Of a DNA stretch of 64,000 bases, positions 31,703 through 41,341 are shown piece by piece (position 1 is the first letter of the stretch; each line of letters opens with the position of its first letter). The stretch is taken from NCBI RefSeq assembly GCF_038096175.1, contig NZ_CP151099.1:7790001-7854000 (forward strand). The letters are read 5' to 3'. A program made the translations under genes and the position numbers. This stretch comes from Nostoc sp. UHCC 0302. Its GTDB lineage: Bacteria > Cyanobacteriota > Cyanobacteriia > Cyanobacteriales > Nostocaceae. The notes under the pieces were generated by a model. It was given only the letters and a program-made list of their open reading frames with translations, searched no databases and was not told where the DNA came from.

Positions 31703-34543
31703 ATGTCAGTATTTTCTACTTTATATAAAAAATATCGCTTCCAGTTATTACTGTTAAGCTTTTGGCTAGTCGCAGTACTTTTATTCATTGGTAAACCAGC
31801 CCAAAGCCAACACGTAAGAGCATCTGGGCAAGAAAATCAGAGACAAAATTTAGTAGCAAAAATAACGATGCCCTTAACAGTGACAGAGAACGTCCGCAAG
31901 ATAGTGCTGGAGAATGGTCTGACTGTCGTGACAAAAGAAGTGCATACTGCGCCAGTGGTAACGGTGCAGGTTTGGTACAAGATTGGTTCGCGTAACGAAG
32001 AATCGGGAGTGAATGGGATTGCTCACCAATTAGAACATATGTTGTTTAAAGGCACAAAAAATCGTCCGATTCAATTTGGACGTTTGTTTAGTGCTTTAGG
32101 CAGTGACTCAAATGCTTTCACTAGCTATGACCAAACTGCATATTACGGCACTGTAGAACGAAATAAACTCAAAGCGCTTTTGGTACTGGAAGCCGACAGG
32201 ATGCAAAATTCCTTGATTGAGCCAGAACAGTTAGCTAGTGAAAAGCGGGTAGTAATTTCTGAGTTGCAGGGTTATGAAAATAGCCCAGAATACCGTCTCA
32301 ACCGCGCCGTTATGCAAGCAGTGTTTCCTAATAATGCTTACGGGTTACCTGTGGGTGGGACTAAAGCTGATGTCGAGAAGCTTGACGTAGAACAAGTACA
32401 AAAGTATTACCGTAATTTCTACAGACCCGACAATGCCGTCTTAGTGATTGTTGGAGATTTCAAAACTGGAAAAACCCTCGAAATGGTCAAAGAGGTTTTT
32501 GGGCAACTGCCGAGGAGGGAGTGGGGGAGTGGGGGAGTGGGGGAGTGGGGGAGTGGGGGAGTGGGGGAAGAAATTACTTCCTCATCTCCTTCATCTCCGA
32601 TAGTGTTGAGAGAACCGGGAGCTGGACACCTATTGCAAGTGGTATATCCGTTGCCAGATGTGAATCAGCCGGATGTGCCAGCGCTGGATGTGATGGATTA
32701 CATTTTGACAGAGGGACGAAATTCTCGCCTTTATCAGGCATTGGTAGAAACAGGTTTAGCTAGTGACGTAACAGCATCTGTCACCAGTTTGCGCGAATCT
32801 GGTTGGTATGAGTTATTGGTGGTGGCTGCACTGAATCAAAAATTGAAAAAAATTGACTCAGTGGTAAGTAGTGCGATCGCTAATATTACTGAAAAAGGAG
32901 TAACACTAGAAGAAGTTGAACGAGCCAAAACACAATTAGTAGCAGATGTTATTTTGAGTAACCGTGATATCACTAGTCAAGCAATGCAATTGGGCAATGA
33001 TGAGACAACTGCTGGTGATTACCAGTACACAGACCGCTATTTAGCTGCTGTCCGGCAAGTGAAGCAGGCGGATGTTGTAGCTGTGGTGAAAAAATACCTA
33101 CGAACAGAAGCACGGACAGTAGGTTATTTTGAACCGACTCAGAAGCAGTCACAAGTGATGACTGAGAAACCACACACATCACAAACTACAGAAAATTTCT
33201 CTCCTGGCGCACCTGTAAATCCATCTGAAGTGGCGAAGTACTTACCGCCTGTAGATTCGACAAAAGAAGCGATCGCACGACTCCTACCAGAGCAATTCAC
33301 ATTTACTAACGGTTTACGAGTATTACTATTACCTGACAAAAGTACACCTACTGTTACCCTCAGCGGCTACATCAAAGCCGGAATGGAATTTGACCCAGAA
33401 GATAAAGCTGGACTAGCTTCTCTTGTGGCAGAGAATTTAATGAATGGTACTAAAACGAAGGATAACTTAAGTATCGCCAAAGCTTTAGAAGAACGGGGGG
33501 TAAGTCTGGACTTTGAAGCGTACCGTGAGGGTGTGCGTATGGAAGGTGATAGCCTAGCAAGAGATTTGCCCGTACTTATTAGAACTTTGGCTGATGTTAT
33601 ACAAAATAGTACATTTCCAACCAAGGAGTTGGAACTAAATCGTCAACAAGCCTTAACTTCTTTGGAAGTGGAATTAGATGATCCAACAGAAGTAGCAAGA
33701 AGAACATTTTTACAATCGGTTTATCCGAAAAAACATCCATTGCATACCTTTGCCACAGAAAAGAGTTTAGAGCAGATTAGCCGCAAGGATGTGATTAAGT
33801 TCAAGGAAAAACATTATCGCCCTGACACCATAGTGTTAGCACTGGTGGGAGATTTTGACCCGGAGTCAGTGCGATCGCTCATTAAAACTGAGTTTGGTAA
33901 CTGGCAAGTTATTGGACAACCTCCAGCATTAAAGTATCCCACTGTGTCCTTGCCAGAAAACATAGTGCGTGTCAACCCAGTTTTACCAAGTAAAGCCCAA
34001 GCTGTTACTTATATGGGTTACGCAGGTATTAAACGTCAAGATCCTCGATTTTATACAGCCTCAGTATTGAATCAAATTTTGGGAGGCGATACCTTATCTA
34101 GTCGACTGGGAGTAGAAATACGCGATCGCCAAGGTCTAAGCTATGGAATTTATAGCTACTTCCAAGCTGGGAAAAATATTGGAACATTTTTAATTGAAAT
34201 GCAAACCAGCCCAGAAGATACTAATAAAGCGATCGCTAGCACCCAAAAGCTGATACAGCAAATCCATCAACAAGGCGTTACTGCAACGGAAGTAGAGACA
34301 GCTAAGCACACCCTAATCAGCAACTATAATGTTTCTCTAGCAGATCCCGAGGACTTAACAGATAGAATTCTGATGAATGAGGTGTATGGATTGGATGCCA
34401 TAGAATTACGCTCCTTTCCTCAAAAAATCCAGGAAGTAACTCTTGAGGAAGTCAATCAAGCAGCTCGTGAGTTACTCCACCCAGATAAAATCGTAGTTGT
34501 CACAGCAGGGCCAGCTGTATTTGCAAAGCAAAATAATAGGTAG
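31703..34543 (+). CDS. M16 (pitrilysin/insulinase) family zinc protease, fused double unit
   Basis: A 946-residue protein that joins an active and an inactive M16 unit in one chain. A signal or anchor helix lies at 13-30. The inverted zinc motif HxxEH is HQLEH (residues 108-112), with the distal Glu about 75 residues on in VVISELQGYE. The second half (from about 520, LPEQFTFTNGLRVLLLP) lacks HxxEH, as expected for the partner unit. Residues about 273-289 are EWGSGGVG repeats from a six-copy octanucleotide array (32521-32568). That array is in frame only when the copy number is a multiple of three. The location is probably the periplasm. Confidence 0.92.
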   Translation: MSVFSTLYKKYRFQLLLLSFWLVAVLLFIGKPAQSQHVRASGQENQRQNLVAKITMPLTVTENVRKIVLENGLTVVTKEVHTAPVVTVQVWYKIGSRNEESGVNGIAHQLEHMLFKGTKNRPIQFGRLFSALGSDSNAFTSYDQTAYYGTVERNKLKALLVLEADRMQNSLIEPEQLASEKRVVISELQGYENSPEYRLNRAVMQAVFPNNAYGLPVGGTKADVEKLDVEQVQKYYRNFYRPDNAVLVIVGDFKTGKTLEMVKEVFGQLPRREWGSGGVGEWGSGGVGEEITSSSPSSPIVLREPGAGHLLQVVYPLPDVNQPDVPALDVMDYILTEGRNSRLYQALVETGLASDVTASVTSLRESGWYELLVVAALNQKLKKIDSVVSSAIANITEKGVTLEEVERAKTQLVADVILSNRDITSQAMQLGNDETTAGDYQYTDRYLAAVRQVKQADVVAVVKKYLRTEARTVGYFEPTQKQSQVMTEKPHTSQTTENFSPGAPVNPSEVAKYLPPVDSTKEAIARLLPEQFTFTNGLRVLLLPDKSTPTVTLSGYIKAGMEFDPEDKAGLASLVAENLMNGTKTKDNLSIAKALEERGVSLDFEAYREGVRMEGDSLARDLPVLIRTLADVIQNSTFPTKELELNRQQALTSLEVELDDPTEVARRTFLQSVYPKKHPLHTFATEKSLEQISRKDVIKFKEKHYRPDTIVLALVGDFDPESVRSLIKTEFGNWQVIGQPPALKYPTVSLPENIVRVNPVLPSKAQAVTYMGYAGIKRQDPRFYTASVLNQILGGDTLSSRLGVEIRDRQGLSYGIYSYFQAGKNIGTFLIEMQTSPEDTNKAIASTQKLIQQIHQQGVTATEVETAKHTLISNYNVSLADPEDLTDRILMNEVYGLDAIELRSFPQKIQEVTLEEVNQAARELLHPDKIVVVTAGPAVFAKQNNR
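32521..32568. repeat. Octanucleotide array GTGGGGGA, six perfect copies, inside a gene
   Basis: Six perfect 8-bp GTGGGGGA units in the M16 protease gene, giving a 24-bp (8-codon) protein period EWGSGGVG. Gain or loss of one unit would shift the reading frame. Confidence 0.95.
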
Positions 34544-34635
34544 AAACCGACATGGGGCATAGGTAATAGATAATGGAATATGAATAATATGCTTTTATTC
34601 AATTAACTATTACCTTTTGAGGACGAGTAATAGAA

Positions 34636-35190
34636 ATGTTCAAATTATTTACGGTAATTTACAAACATTTATCCCAAGGTAAGATTACTGCTCGACTGCT
34701 CCAATTTGCCTTTGTTCACAGCCAAACAGGGGTGCGATCGCTACAAAAATTATGCTCAACGCTAACGTTATTATTGTGCTTTAATTTCATTCATACTACT
34801 CCAGCAATGGCGGCTAACTTCACTGGTGATTTGCTCAAGCAACCAGCTATAGAAATTACAGTTAGCTTGGGTAATTCAGCTAACGAACTCAAATTTGAGC
34901 CAAATCATCTAGAACTACTTGCTGGTAAACGCTATCAACTAAGTCTTACAAATCCCAGCCAACTAAAGCACTATTTTACTGCTAAGGATTTTGCCGATGG
35001 CATCTGGACACAAAAAGTCGAAGCAGGCAATGTGGAAATTAAGGGAGCCATCCACGAATTAGAACTTAAGCCTGGTGCTAAGGCAGAATGGGTGTTTATA
35101 GCTCTCAAATCTGGCAAGTATGGCCTGCGGTGTCCGATACCAGGACATACGGAAGCAGGTATGACTGGAGAAATTGTAATTAGCAATTAA
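34636..35190 (+). CDS. Exported cupredoxin-domain protein
   Basis: A 184-residue protein. A long head contains a signal-like helix (LCSTLTLLLCFNFIHTTPAMAA), with likely cleavage near residue 60. The mature cupredoxin domain shows a type-1 copper set: His in KHYF (H112), and Cys, His and Met in CPIPGHTEAGM (C166, H171, M176). It differs from plastocyanin in its loop and length, and the ELKFEPN start is like stand-alone cupredoxins of nitrosocyanin/CzcE-neighbour type. The redox role and partner are unknown. An internal start nearer the signal peptide is possible. Confidence 0.8.
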   Translation: MFKLFTVIYKHLSQGKITARLLQFAFVHSQTGVRSLQKLCSTLTLLLCFNFIHTTPAMAANFTGDLLKQPAIEITVSLGNSANELKFEPNHLELLAGKRYQLSLTNPSQLKHYFTAKDFADGIWTQKVEAGNVEIKGAIHELELKPGAKAEWVFIALKSGKYGLRCPIPGHTEAGMTGEIVISN

Positions 35191-35372
35191 AAGTTAAAAA
35201 TAATTTGACCATTAATAGCAGTGTACTTAAGTTCTCAATTAACTAGAGTTTAGCCAAAAAGCAAAGTGCGTAGCGAAAAATAAGCTAAGTTAAGTATAGA
35301 TATTATTTCTCAACTAGACAAGAAAAACTGACACTTAAGCAGCAAGACGCCATCAGTAATTATTAATTCGCC

Positions 35373-36200
35373 ATGAACATTTTCAGTAACTTACTTTCTC
35401 AAGCAACTCAGCCTACAGTTTCTAAAAAACAACGCCGAGGAATTGAAATTAAATCGCCGCGTGAAATTGAAATTATGCGGCAGTCAGCAAAAATTGTAGC
35501 AACCGTGTTAAAAGAAATTTCTGAGCTAGTAAAGCCAGGAATGACTACAGCGGACTTGGATGCTTATGCAGAAAAGCGCATCCGCGAAATGGATGCAACA
35601 CCAAGCTTTAAAGGATATCATGGTTTTCCCGGTTCTATTTGTTCCAGCATTAACAATGAAGTTGTGCATGGTATCCCTAGCTCTAAGAAAGTTATTAGGA
35701 CAGGGGATGTATTAAAAGTAGATACAGGTGCTTATTTCCAAGGCTTTCATGGCGATTCTTGCATTACAATTGCTGTCGGTGAAGTGACTCCAGAAGCTGC
35801 TAAATTAATTCGCGTAGCCGAAGAAGCTCTTTATAAAGGTATTGAACAAGTTAAGGCGGGTGTATATCTACTTGACCTTGCTGGGCCGATTGAAGACCAT
35901 GTGAAATCTAACGGCTTTAGTATAGTCGAAGAATTTACTGGACATGGTGTTGGTCGTAATCTACACGAAGAACCCTCAGTATTCAATTTCCGGACTCGCG
36001 AACTCCCGAATGTAAAACTGCGTGCGGGAATGACACTAGCAATTGAGCCAATTGTGAATGCGGGTTCTAGACACACACGGACATTATCTGATCGATGGAC
36101 AGCCGTAACTGTGGATAATTCTTTGTCAGCTCAATTCGAGCATACAGTTTTAGTAACAGAAACTGGCTATGAAATTTTGAGCGATCGCACTAAACTTTAA
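35373..36200 (+). CDS. map: Methionine aminopeptidase, type I
   Basis: Removes the initiator methionine. It has 275 residues. The dinuclear metal ligands are visible: Asp in [14 protein letters not shown] (two Asp), His in [12 protein letters not shown], Glu in AIEPIV, and Glu in FEHTVLVT. The substrate His is in [12 protein letters not shown] roughly 25-residue N-terminal extension ([20 protein letters not shown]) precedes the usual [14 protein letters not shown] start, as in several cyanobacterial paralogues. Cyanobacteria often carry more than one map gene. Confidence 0.95.
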   Translation: MNIFSNLLSQATQPTVSKKQRRGIEIKSPREIEIMRQSAKIVATVLKEISELVKPGMTTADLDAYAEKRIREMDATPSFKGYHGFPGSICSSINNEVVHGIPSSKKVIRTGDVLKVDTGAYFQGFHGDSCITIAVGEVTPEAAKLIRVAEEALYKGIEQVKAGVYLLDLAGPIEDHVKSNGFSIVEEFTGHGVGRNLHEEPSVFNFRTRELPNVKLRAGMTLAIEPIVNAGSRHTRTLSDRWTAVTVDNSLSAQFEHTVLVTETGYEILSDRTKL

Positions 36201-36312
36201 TTACAAAGTGTTTATTTATTATTCGAGGGGTGAAACGTCAAAAAAGACGATTTACCTCTTTATTTTTTGTAGTAAATTTAATATTTTATAATATTAATTC
36301 AATTAATAATTT

Positions 36313-36355
36313 CAACACATCCTTGGGTGAAGACGCGATGAATCGCGTCTCTACA
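36313..36355. repeat. 43-bp dispersed repeat with palindromic core, copy 1
   Basis: Starts CAACACATCCTTGGG and ends with the palindrome AGACGCGATGAATCGCGTCT plus CTACA. An inverted identical or near-identical copy is at 52477-52519 after psaB, and similarity continues into AT-rich flanks (ATTAATT). Confidence 0.85.
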
Positions 36356-36387
36356 GGTTGATCTATTTATTGCATTCTTGTTTCAAA

Positions 36388-37791
36388 TTATAAACTACAG
36401 CCTGGCCCTTCAAGACCCTCTGGAAAGCTGATTAATTCTAAGCAATCTGGATTTGCTAGTAGCTGTTTTGCTGCCAGTAATCCGGCAATGCTCCAAGTTT
36501 GATAAATTCGGGCTTCTTTGCCAACGAGACGACCATTATTACCATCGTAGTATTCAGGAAATTTATCCTCAAATAAGCGGTTTTCGGCAATGGCGATCGC
36601 TTTTTGGGCAAGTTCTATACGACCTGTTTTCACTGCTGCTGCACTAAATAACCACAGTAAAACTGGCCAGTTCCCACCATTGTGGTAAGACCAAGCAATA
36701 TTTTTAGGGTCACATCCTGTAACAATCTGCCATTCTAAACCTTCCACCGCCGGATAGCAGATTTTTAGGGGCATATAGCCAATCAAGTCTTTCCAGCGAT
36801 TTGCAAATAAATTCATGATGCTTTGCGATTCTGATTCACTGGCTAAAGAAGCCAAGATAGCCATCAGATTTCCTAGAGTAAAAAACCGAAAATCCATGCG
36901 TCCTGGGCCTAAATTCCCTGCCAAATATCCGCCTGTTTCAGGTAACCATTCAGTTAGCCAACTAGGAATTGATTGTGAGTAGATATTAAATTTATTAGCA
37001 ACTTCTTTACCAAATTCATCACCTTTATAACGGTATATTTCTCGCAATCGCTTGAGGTCTAGCCAGTAATAGTTACAAATATGATATTTTAAAGCTCCTA
37101 ATCGTCCTGTGATGTTACGCAGATAGCGATCGCCATTTCCATCCGGTAAGAGTAATTCATTGGCAGCTCTGAGAGATGCGTAGAATAATACTTGAATTTC
37201 CAGAGGGTGTTCGTAGACTCCCATGCGACGGTCAATCATAAACGCGCCATCGGGAACTAACATTGTTGGGTACATAGCAAACCGATGTACCAAGCAAATA
37301 TCTAAAATTAGCTTGATTCCTTCTTGAAATTTGGGCTGACGCGCCAAACTAACATCACCTGTCGCCTTTTCATATGCCCGCAACAGGATAATCCACCACA
37401 TACAAGAATCAACTGGGGGAACGCGTGCGATCGCGTGTTCACCAAAATCACCAACTAAAAACTCATCAGTACCATTAGATATAACTTTGAAACTTGCAGG
37501 CATCAATCCTGCTGCTGGTTCAAAACAGTCCATCTGCTTTTGATGGCTTTGCAATGTTAGTGTTTCTATTAGGAAGTTACGAACAATGTCTGTTTTCCCA
37601 TACATTAGAAACACTAAGGCAGAAGGAACAAAATCGCGGATGAAGCACTGATCATAGTTAAGTGCATTTGACTCTGGATCTTGAGCAGCTACAGTCCCAA
37701 CAGGTTGTCCTTGGTAATAAATTATAGCCTTTTCCAGTAGTCTCCAAGCTTCTACTTCTAGCAGATTGTCCTTATTGATCGCGCGAGTCAT
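36388..37791 (-). CDS. Alkaline/neutral invertase (GH100)
   Basis: A cytoplasmic sucrose hydrolase, 467 residues. GH100 landmarks are [77 protein letters not shown], the conserved [18 protein letters not shown], and [14 protein letters not shown]. The (alpha/alpha)6 barrel appears complete. In heterocystous cyanobacteria such invertases split sucrose imported into heterocysts, so a link to nitrogen fixation is possible but not shown here. The invA/invB choice was not made. Confidence 0.92.
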   Translation of the reverse strand: MTRAINKDNLLEVEAWRLLEKAIIYYQGQPVGTVAAQDPESNALNYDQCFIRDFVPSALVFLMYGKTDIVRNFLIETLTLQSHQKQMDCFEPAAGLMPASFKVISNGTDEFLVGDFGEHAIARVPPVDSCMWWIILLRAYEKATGDVSLARQPKFQEGIKLILDICLVHRFAMYPTMLVPDGAFMIDRRMGVYEHPLEIQVLFYASLRAANELLLPDGNGDRYLRNITGRLGALKYHICNYYWLDLKRLREIYRYKGDEFGKEVANKFNIYSQSIPSWLTEWLPETGGYLAGNLGPGRMDFRFFTLGNLMAILASLASESESQSIMNLFANRWKDLIGYMPLKICYPAVEGLEWQIVTGCDPKNIAWSYHNGGNWPVLLWLFSAAAVKTGRIELAQKAIAIAENRLFEDKFPEYYDGNNGRLVGKEARIYQTWSIAGLLAAKQLLANPDCLELISFPEGLEGPGCSL

Positions 37792-38316
37792 AGATGTCTA
37801 ATTCCACTAATACTCTCAGCGTCTAATTACTAAAAAATATCTTCCTAAACTAGCAGCAAATTTACACCACATCCAAGATGTAGGCAAACTTTTTGCATTG
37901 CCATTTCTTCTGTATTTAGCTGAAATTGGAGTTTTTTTCGGTAATGAAGAGCAATATTGCACCTTTATGGGCAATATCAAATATGTTCTTGTTTCACGCA
38001 GAGCCACAGAGGCGCAGAGAGGAGACTTAAGAGAAATCTTGAGTGTGTAGAAAGAATTTCAGATTACTCTATATTTGAGTTTACACCTGTAATTGAGATA
38101 CTATTACTTTTTAATATTATCATATTTAATGGATAAGCTAATATGCTTTAATTCAGATTTAATCAATAGTAAAGAGGTTTATCAAAAACTTATTTCTTTA
38201 TTTTAAATTGTTTAATACAAACGTATCCAAATTAATATAATGTTTAAAATAAACAATATTGTTATAGGTATGTAGTTTAAGCTTTTCGTTGGATTTAATA
38301 CTAAGTTAAAATTTAT
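37792..38316. other. Gene-free AT-rich stretch left of the ISL3 element
   Basis: No supported gene. At 37992-38025 is an ACGCAGAGCCACAGAGGCGCAGAG motif, a dispersed repeat also seen near 41730 and 41325. The remainder is AT-rich. A 63-codon minus-strand frame (37816-38007) lies across the repeat and is judged spurious. Confidence 0.4.
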
Positions 38317-38481
38317 GGCTCTCCCAGAGTAACTATGGTAAAATAATATAAATAATTAAATAAATCTTAGATAATTTAGATTTTTTAATAGAGCAAACCC
38401 AAGCTATAAATAGAATTCTAGACTAATTAAATAATATAAAAATTCAAAAATATTGATATTAAAACAAGGGTTTTAATAAAT

Positions 38482-39351
38482 ATGCCATCTAATCCCTTAC
38501 TTCATTTCATTACTAAAGTTATTAATCTTGAAGATGTCAAGGTTATTAATTACCATTTTCTTACAGATGATGAAATAGTAATAGAAATTGAAAATAAGCT
38601 GAAAGTTGCTAAATGCCCTCACTGTGGAAATACCTCCGATAAAATCCATCAAAATCATTGGTATAGAGTCAGAGATATACCCCTAAGCGATTATCAAGTA
38701 TTGTTAAAAGTAAATCGTCGTCAGTTGAAATGTCAAAAATGTCAGAAAGTATTCAGTGAAGAGTTAGATTTTATCAAAGCCAGAAGAACTTATACAAAAA
38801 GACTGGCGATGAAAGTAATTAAGGAAGTATTAGAAACTAATGTAAAGAGTGCAGCCATCAGAAATAGAATGACAACCTCTGAGGTGGAAACAGTATTAAA
38901 AGAACTGGAAGTTGATTTACTCACAGAAAAACCTAATAAGTTAAAAAAGTTGGGGATAGATGAAATCACCCAGTTAAAAGGAGGAAAAAATTATGCGGCA
39001 GTTCTGGTGGACTTAGAAACAAAAAAACCAATAGCATTATTGGAGAAAAGAAATAAAGCAGTAATAGCAGAATACTTATCTAGTCTAGGTTTAGAGATTT
39101 TAACCCAAATAGAAGAAGTTAGCATAGATTTATGGATACCATATAAAAGTTTAATCCAAGAAATGATGCCAAATGCTCAAATAGTAGCCGATAGATTCCA
39201 TGTCATGAAACAAATAAACGAGGAGTTAGATCAAAAGAGAAAGAAAGCAAAAAGAGCAGCAGAAAAAATTAAAAATAAGAAAGAGAGAGAAAGTACATTA
39301 GCGGGGTTGACTCATAGTAAATACCCTTTATTAAAGAAAAAAAAACCTTAA
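38482..39351 (+). pseudogene. ISL3 transposase, N-terminal part (frameshifted)
   Basis: 289 residues with the ISL3 N-terminal zinc-binding module (KCPHCGNTSDKIHQNHW and LKCQKCQKVFSEE), a helix-turn-helix, and the start of the DDE domain (KLGIDEITQLKGGKNYAAVLVDL, Asp; ADRFHVMKQINEELD, second acid). It ends LLKKKKP at a run of nine A (39337-39345). Removing one A would join it to the downstream frame as LLKKKNLNSEEKAKIESVEK. Either the transposase is inactivated or it is expressed by slippage on the A-run. Confidence 0.88.
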
Positions 39352-39379
39352 CTCCGAGGAAAAGGCGAAGATAGAATCA

Positions 39380-39706
39380 GTGGAGAAAGTTGCCCCTGAG
39401 CTAGGAAAAATGTATCGAATGAAAGAAGGACTTAGAGATATATTTGACAGTCAAATAACCAGTGATGAAGCCTTATATAAATTCCGAGAATGGACAGAAA
39501 CAGCTTATAAATACTTCCCGAAAAGTTGTCGAACAATAAGTAGATGGATAGATGAGATTCTCGCTTATTTTGATAGCCGAACTACTCAAGGAGTTGTTGA
39601 AGGAATTAATCAAAAGATTAAGCTGATTAAAAGAAGAGCTTATGGTTTAACTAACTTTGATAATTTTAGAAGAAGAATTTTACTCAATTGGTATTTCTGC
39701 TACTAA
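39380..39706 (+). pseudogene. ISL3 transposase, C-terminal part
   Basis: The 3' portion of the transposase in the +1 frame relative to the first part; the open frame reaches back to the A9 run at 39337. It holds the final catalytic Glu region (GVVEGINQKIKLIKRRAYGL) and the typical end NFRRRILLNWYF. Together the two parts make about 405 residues, a normal ISL3 transposase length. No ribosome-binding site is seen before the GTG at 39380, so independent translation is unlikely. Confidence 0.85.
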
Positions 39707-39739
39707 TTTATCATATCTAATCTGGGAGAGCCAAATTTA

Positions 39740-41119
39740 TTAGCTATTAAATACTTTTACTGAAACTATACCTTTAGCTTCTAACAAAGCTGCTACTCGA
39801 AAAATTAAAGCTTCATTGTAGGGTGCTGCTATCAATTGCACACCCAAAGGTAGAGCATTTTGATGCTGAATCGGTACTGATAAAACTGGTAGGCCGATAA
39901 AAGATAAAGGTTGAGTGAATAGTCCTAAATGTGGACGAACAAGAATTTCTTGCCCATCCAAAATCATAGTTTGTTGACCAATTAACGGTGCTGAAATTGG
40001 TGTAGTTGGTGCAAGAATTACATCAACATTTTGAAAGATTTCTCGGACACGATCGCGATACCATTTTCTAAAGCGTTGCGCTTGTAAATACCAGCTACTT
40101 GGTATTAATGCTCCTGCTAAAAAGCGATCGCGTGTTGCTGGGTCAAAGGCTTGAGGACGCGATCTTAATTTATCTAAATGCAGATTTGCGCCCTCGCTAG
40201 CTGTAATCACAAAGGCAGCTGCCCTAGCGCGATGTGATTCTGGTATTGTGATGTACTCAGTCACATCCAATGCATCTGCTACTTTTTGCACTGCTGCTAA
40301 GGCTTCTGGTTCCGCACCTTTCATAAAATAATCGTCAGCAATGGCAATTCTTATACCAGAAATATCTTGATAGATTTGTGGTAAACACAATTCAGGAGGG
40401 CGTTTTGTACATATCGGATCGCGATCGTCTTCTCCTTGAAGGAGATCGAAAACAGTAGCAATATCCTGCACTGAACGCGTAAAAGGGCCAATGTGGTCAA
40501 AACTGCTAGAAAATAAAGCTACTCCAGCACGAGACAAACGTCCATAGGTTGGTTTTAAACCAAAAACACCGCACAAAGCCGCCGGAACGCGAATTGAACC
40601 ATTAGTATCAGAACCCAGCGTTAACGGTATTAACCCAGCAGCAACCGCCGCCGCCGAACCACCTGATGAACCTCCAGCAACCCGCTGTAAATTATGAGGG
40701 TTGTGAGTAGCACCGTAATGAGAGTTTTCTGTGACAAAGCCGTAGGCGTACTCATCCATATTTAAAGCGCCAACCAATATAGCACCCGCTTTTTTCAGCT
40801 TGGCTATGGCTGTTGCATCTTGGCTAGCTGGCGGATTTTCTGCATTAATTTTTGACCCCGCTAGAGTTGTTAAACCAGCGATATCAAAGAGGTTTTTGAC
40901 TGCAAAAGGCACACCAGTCAATGCACCAGGGTGATCACCATCAGCAATTTTCTGATCAATTTGTGCTGCATCTGCCAAAGCCGCCTCAGCAATCACAGTT
41001 GTAAAACAATTAAGTTCATTGTTTTGTGCTGTGATACGTGCTAACGCAGCTTTGGTAACTTCCACCGCGCTAACTTTGCCTGAACGAACATCAGCAGCTA
41101 TTGATACAGCATCATTCAT
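39740..41119 (-). CDS. atzE: AtzE-type amidase (amidase signature family)
   Basis: A 459-residue amidase-signature hydrolase. The Lys-cisSer-Ser triad is visible: Lys in VPFAVKNLFD (K75), the cis-Ser in AGGSSGGSAA (about 151-152), and the nucleophile in GSDTNGSIRVPA (S175). It overlaps by 4 bp (ATGA) a 62-residue partner resembling AtzG. That AtzE-AtzG pairing is the known arrangement of 1-carboxybiuret hydrolase in cyanuric-acid degradation and mirrors GatA-GatC. A role in the turnover of biuret-like or guanidine-derived nitrogen compounds is inferred. No cyanuric acid hydrolase or atzF gene is in the window. Confidence 0.8.
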   Translation of the reverse strand: MNDAVSIAADVRSGKVSAVEVTKAALARITAQNNELNCFTTVIAEAALADAAQIDQKIADGDHPGALTGVPFAVKNLFDIAGLTTLAGSKINAENPPASQDATAIAKLKKAGAILVGALNMDEYAYGFVTENSHYGATHNPHNLQRVAGGSSGGSAAAVAAGLIPLTLGSDTNGSIRVPAALCGVFGLKPTYGRLSRAGVALFSSSFDHIGPFTRSVQDIATVFDLLQGEDDRDPICTKRPPELCLPQIYQDISGIRIAIADDYFMKGAEPEALAAVQKVADALDVTEYITIPESHRARAAAFVITASEGANLHLDKLRSRPQAFDPATRDRFLAGALIPSSWYLQAQRFRKWYRDRVREIFQNVDVILAPTTPISAPLIGQQTMILDGQEILVRPHLGLFTQPLSFIGLPVLSVPIQHQNALPLGVQLIAAPYNEALIFRVAALLEAKGIVSVKVFNS

Positions 41120-41304
41120 GGTTCAAACACTGGTGCAGCTTCAATTTCTTCTGGTAGAGAGAAAGAATTTACGAGATTAGCGATCGCTTTTATCCTCTCA
41201 AAATTTGTCACCACCCCATCTCGATACTCATCTCTTATTTGCAAATTCAATAACAACCCCATTTGCTCAACATATTTATCCACATCAAATTCCCGACTTT
41301 CCAT
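41116..41304 (-). CDS. atzG: AtzG-like small subunit (DUF4089, GatC-like)
   Basis: A 62-residue acidic helical protein: FDVDKYVEQMGLLLNLQI, then VVTNFERIKAIANLVNSF and a tail SLPEEIEAAPVFEP. The pattern of two helices followed by a Pro/Glu-rich tail ending in -P-F-P fits DUF4089/AtzG, a GatC-like clamp that wraps the amidase subunit. It lies directly upstream of atzE with an ATGA overlap, implying a 1:1 complex. Short genes of this kind are often missed. Confidence 0.75.
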   Translation of the reverse strand: MESREFDVDKYVEQMGLLLNLQIRDEYRDGVVTNFERIKAIANLVNSFSLPEEIEAAPVFEP

Positions 41305-41341
41305 CTTTCCTCCTCTGTATTCTCTGCGCCTCTGCGGTTCC

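Larger units (their letters stand above)
38317..39732 (+). mobile_element. ISL3-family insertion sequence
   Basis: A 1416-bp element. The left end GGCTCTCCCAGAGTAAC and the right end (reverse complement GGCTCTCCCAGATTAGAT) are inverted repeats. It is flanked by perfect 8-bp direct repeats AAATTTAT (38309-38316 and 39733-39740), matching the 8-bp duplication known for ISL3. The right duplication includes the first base of the atzE stop codon, so the element inserted exactly at the end of that gene without changing its protein. Confidence 0.93.

Noticed and set aside
37816-38007. 63-codon minus-strand frame left of the ISL3 element
   Set aside because: Crosses a dispersed GCAGAG repeat and has random-looking composition.
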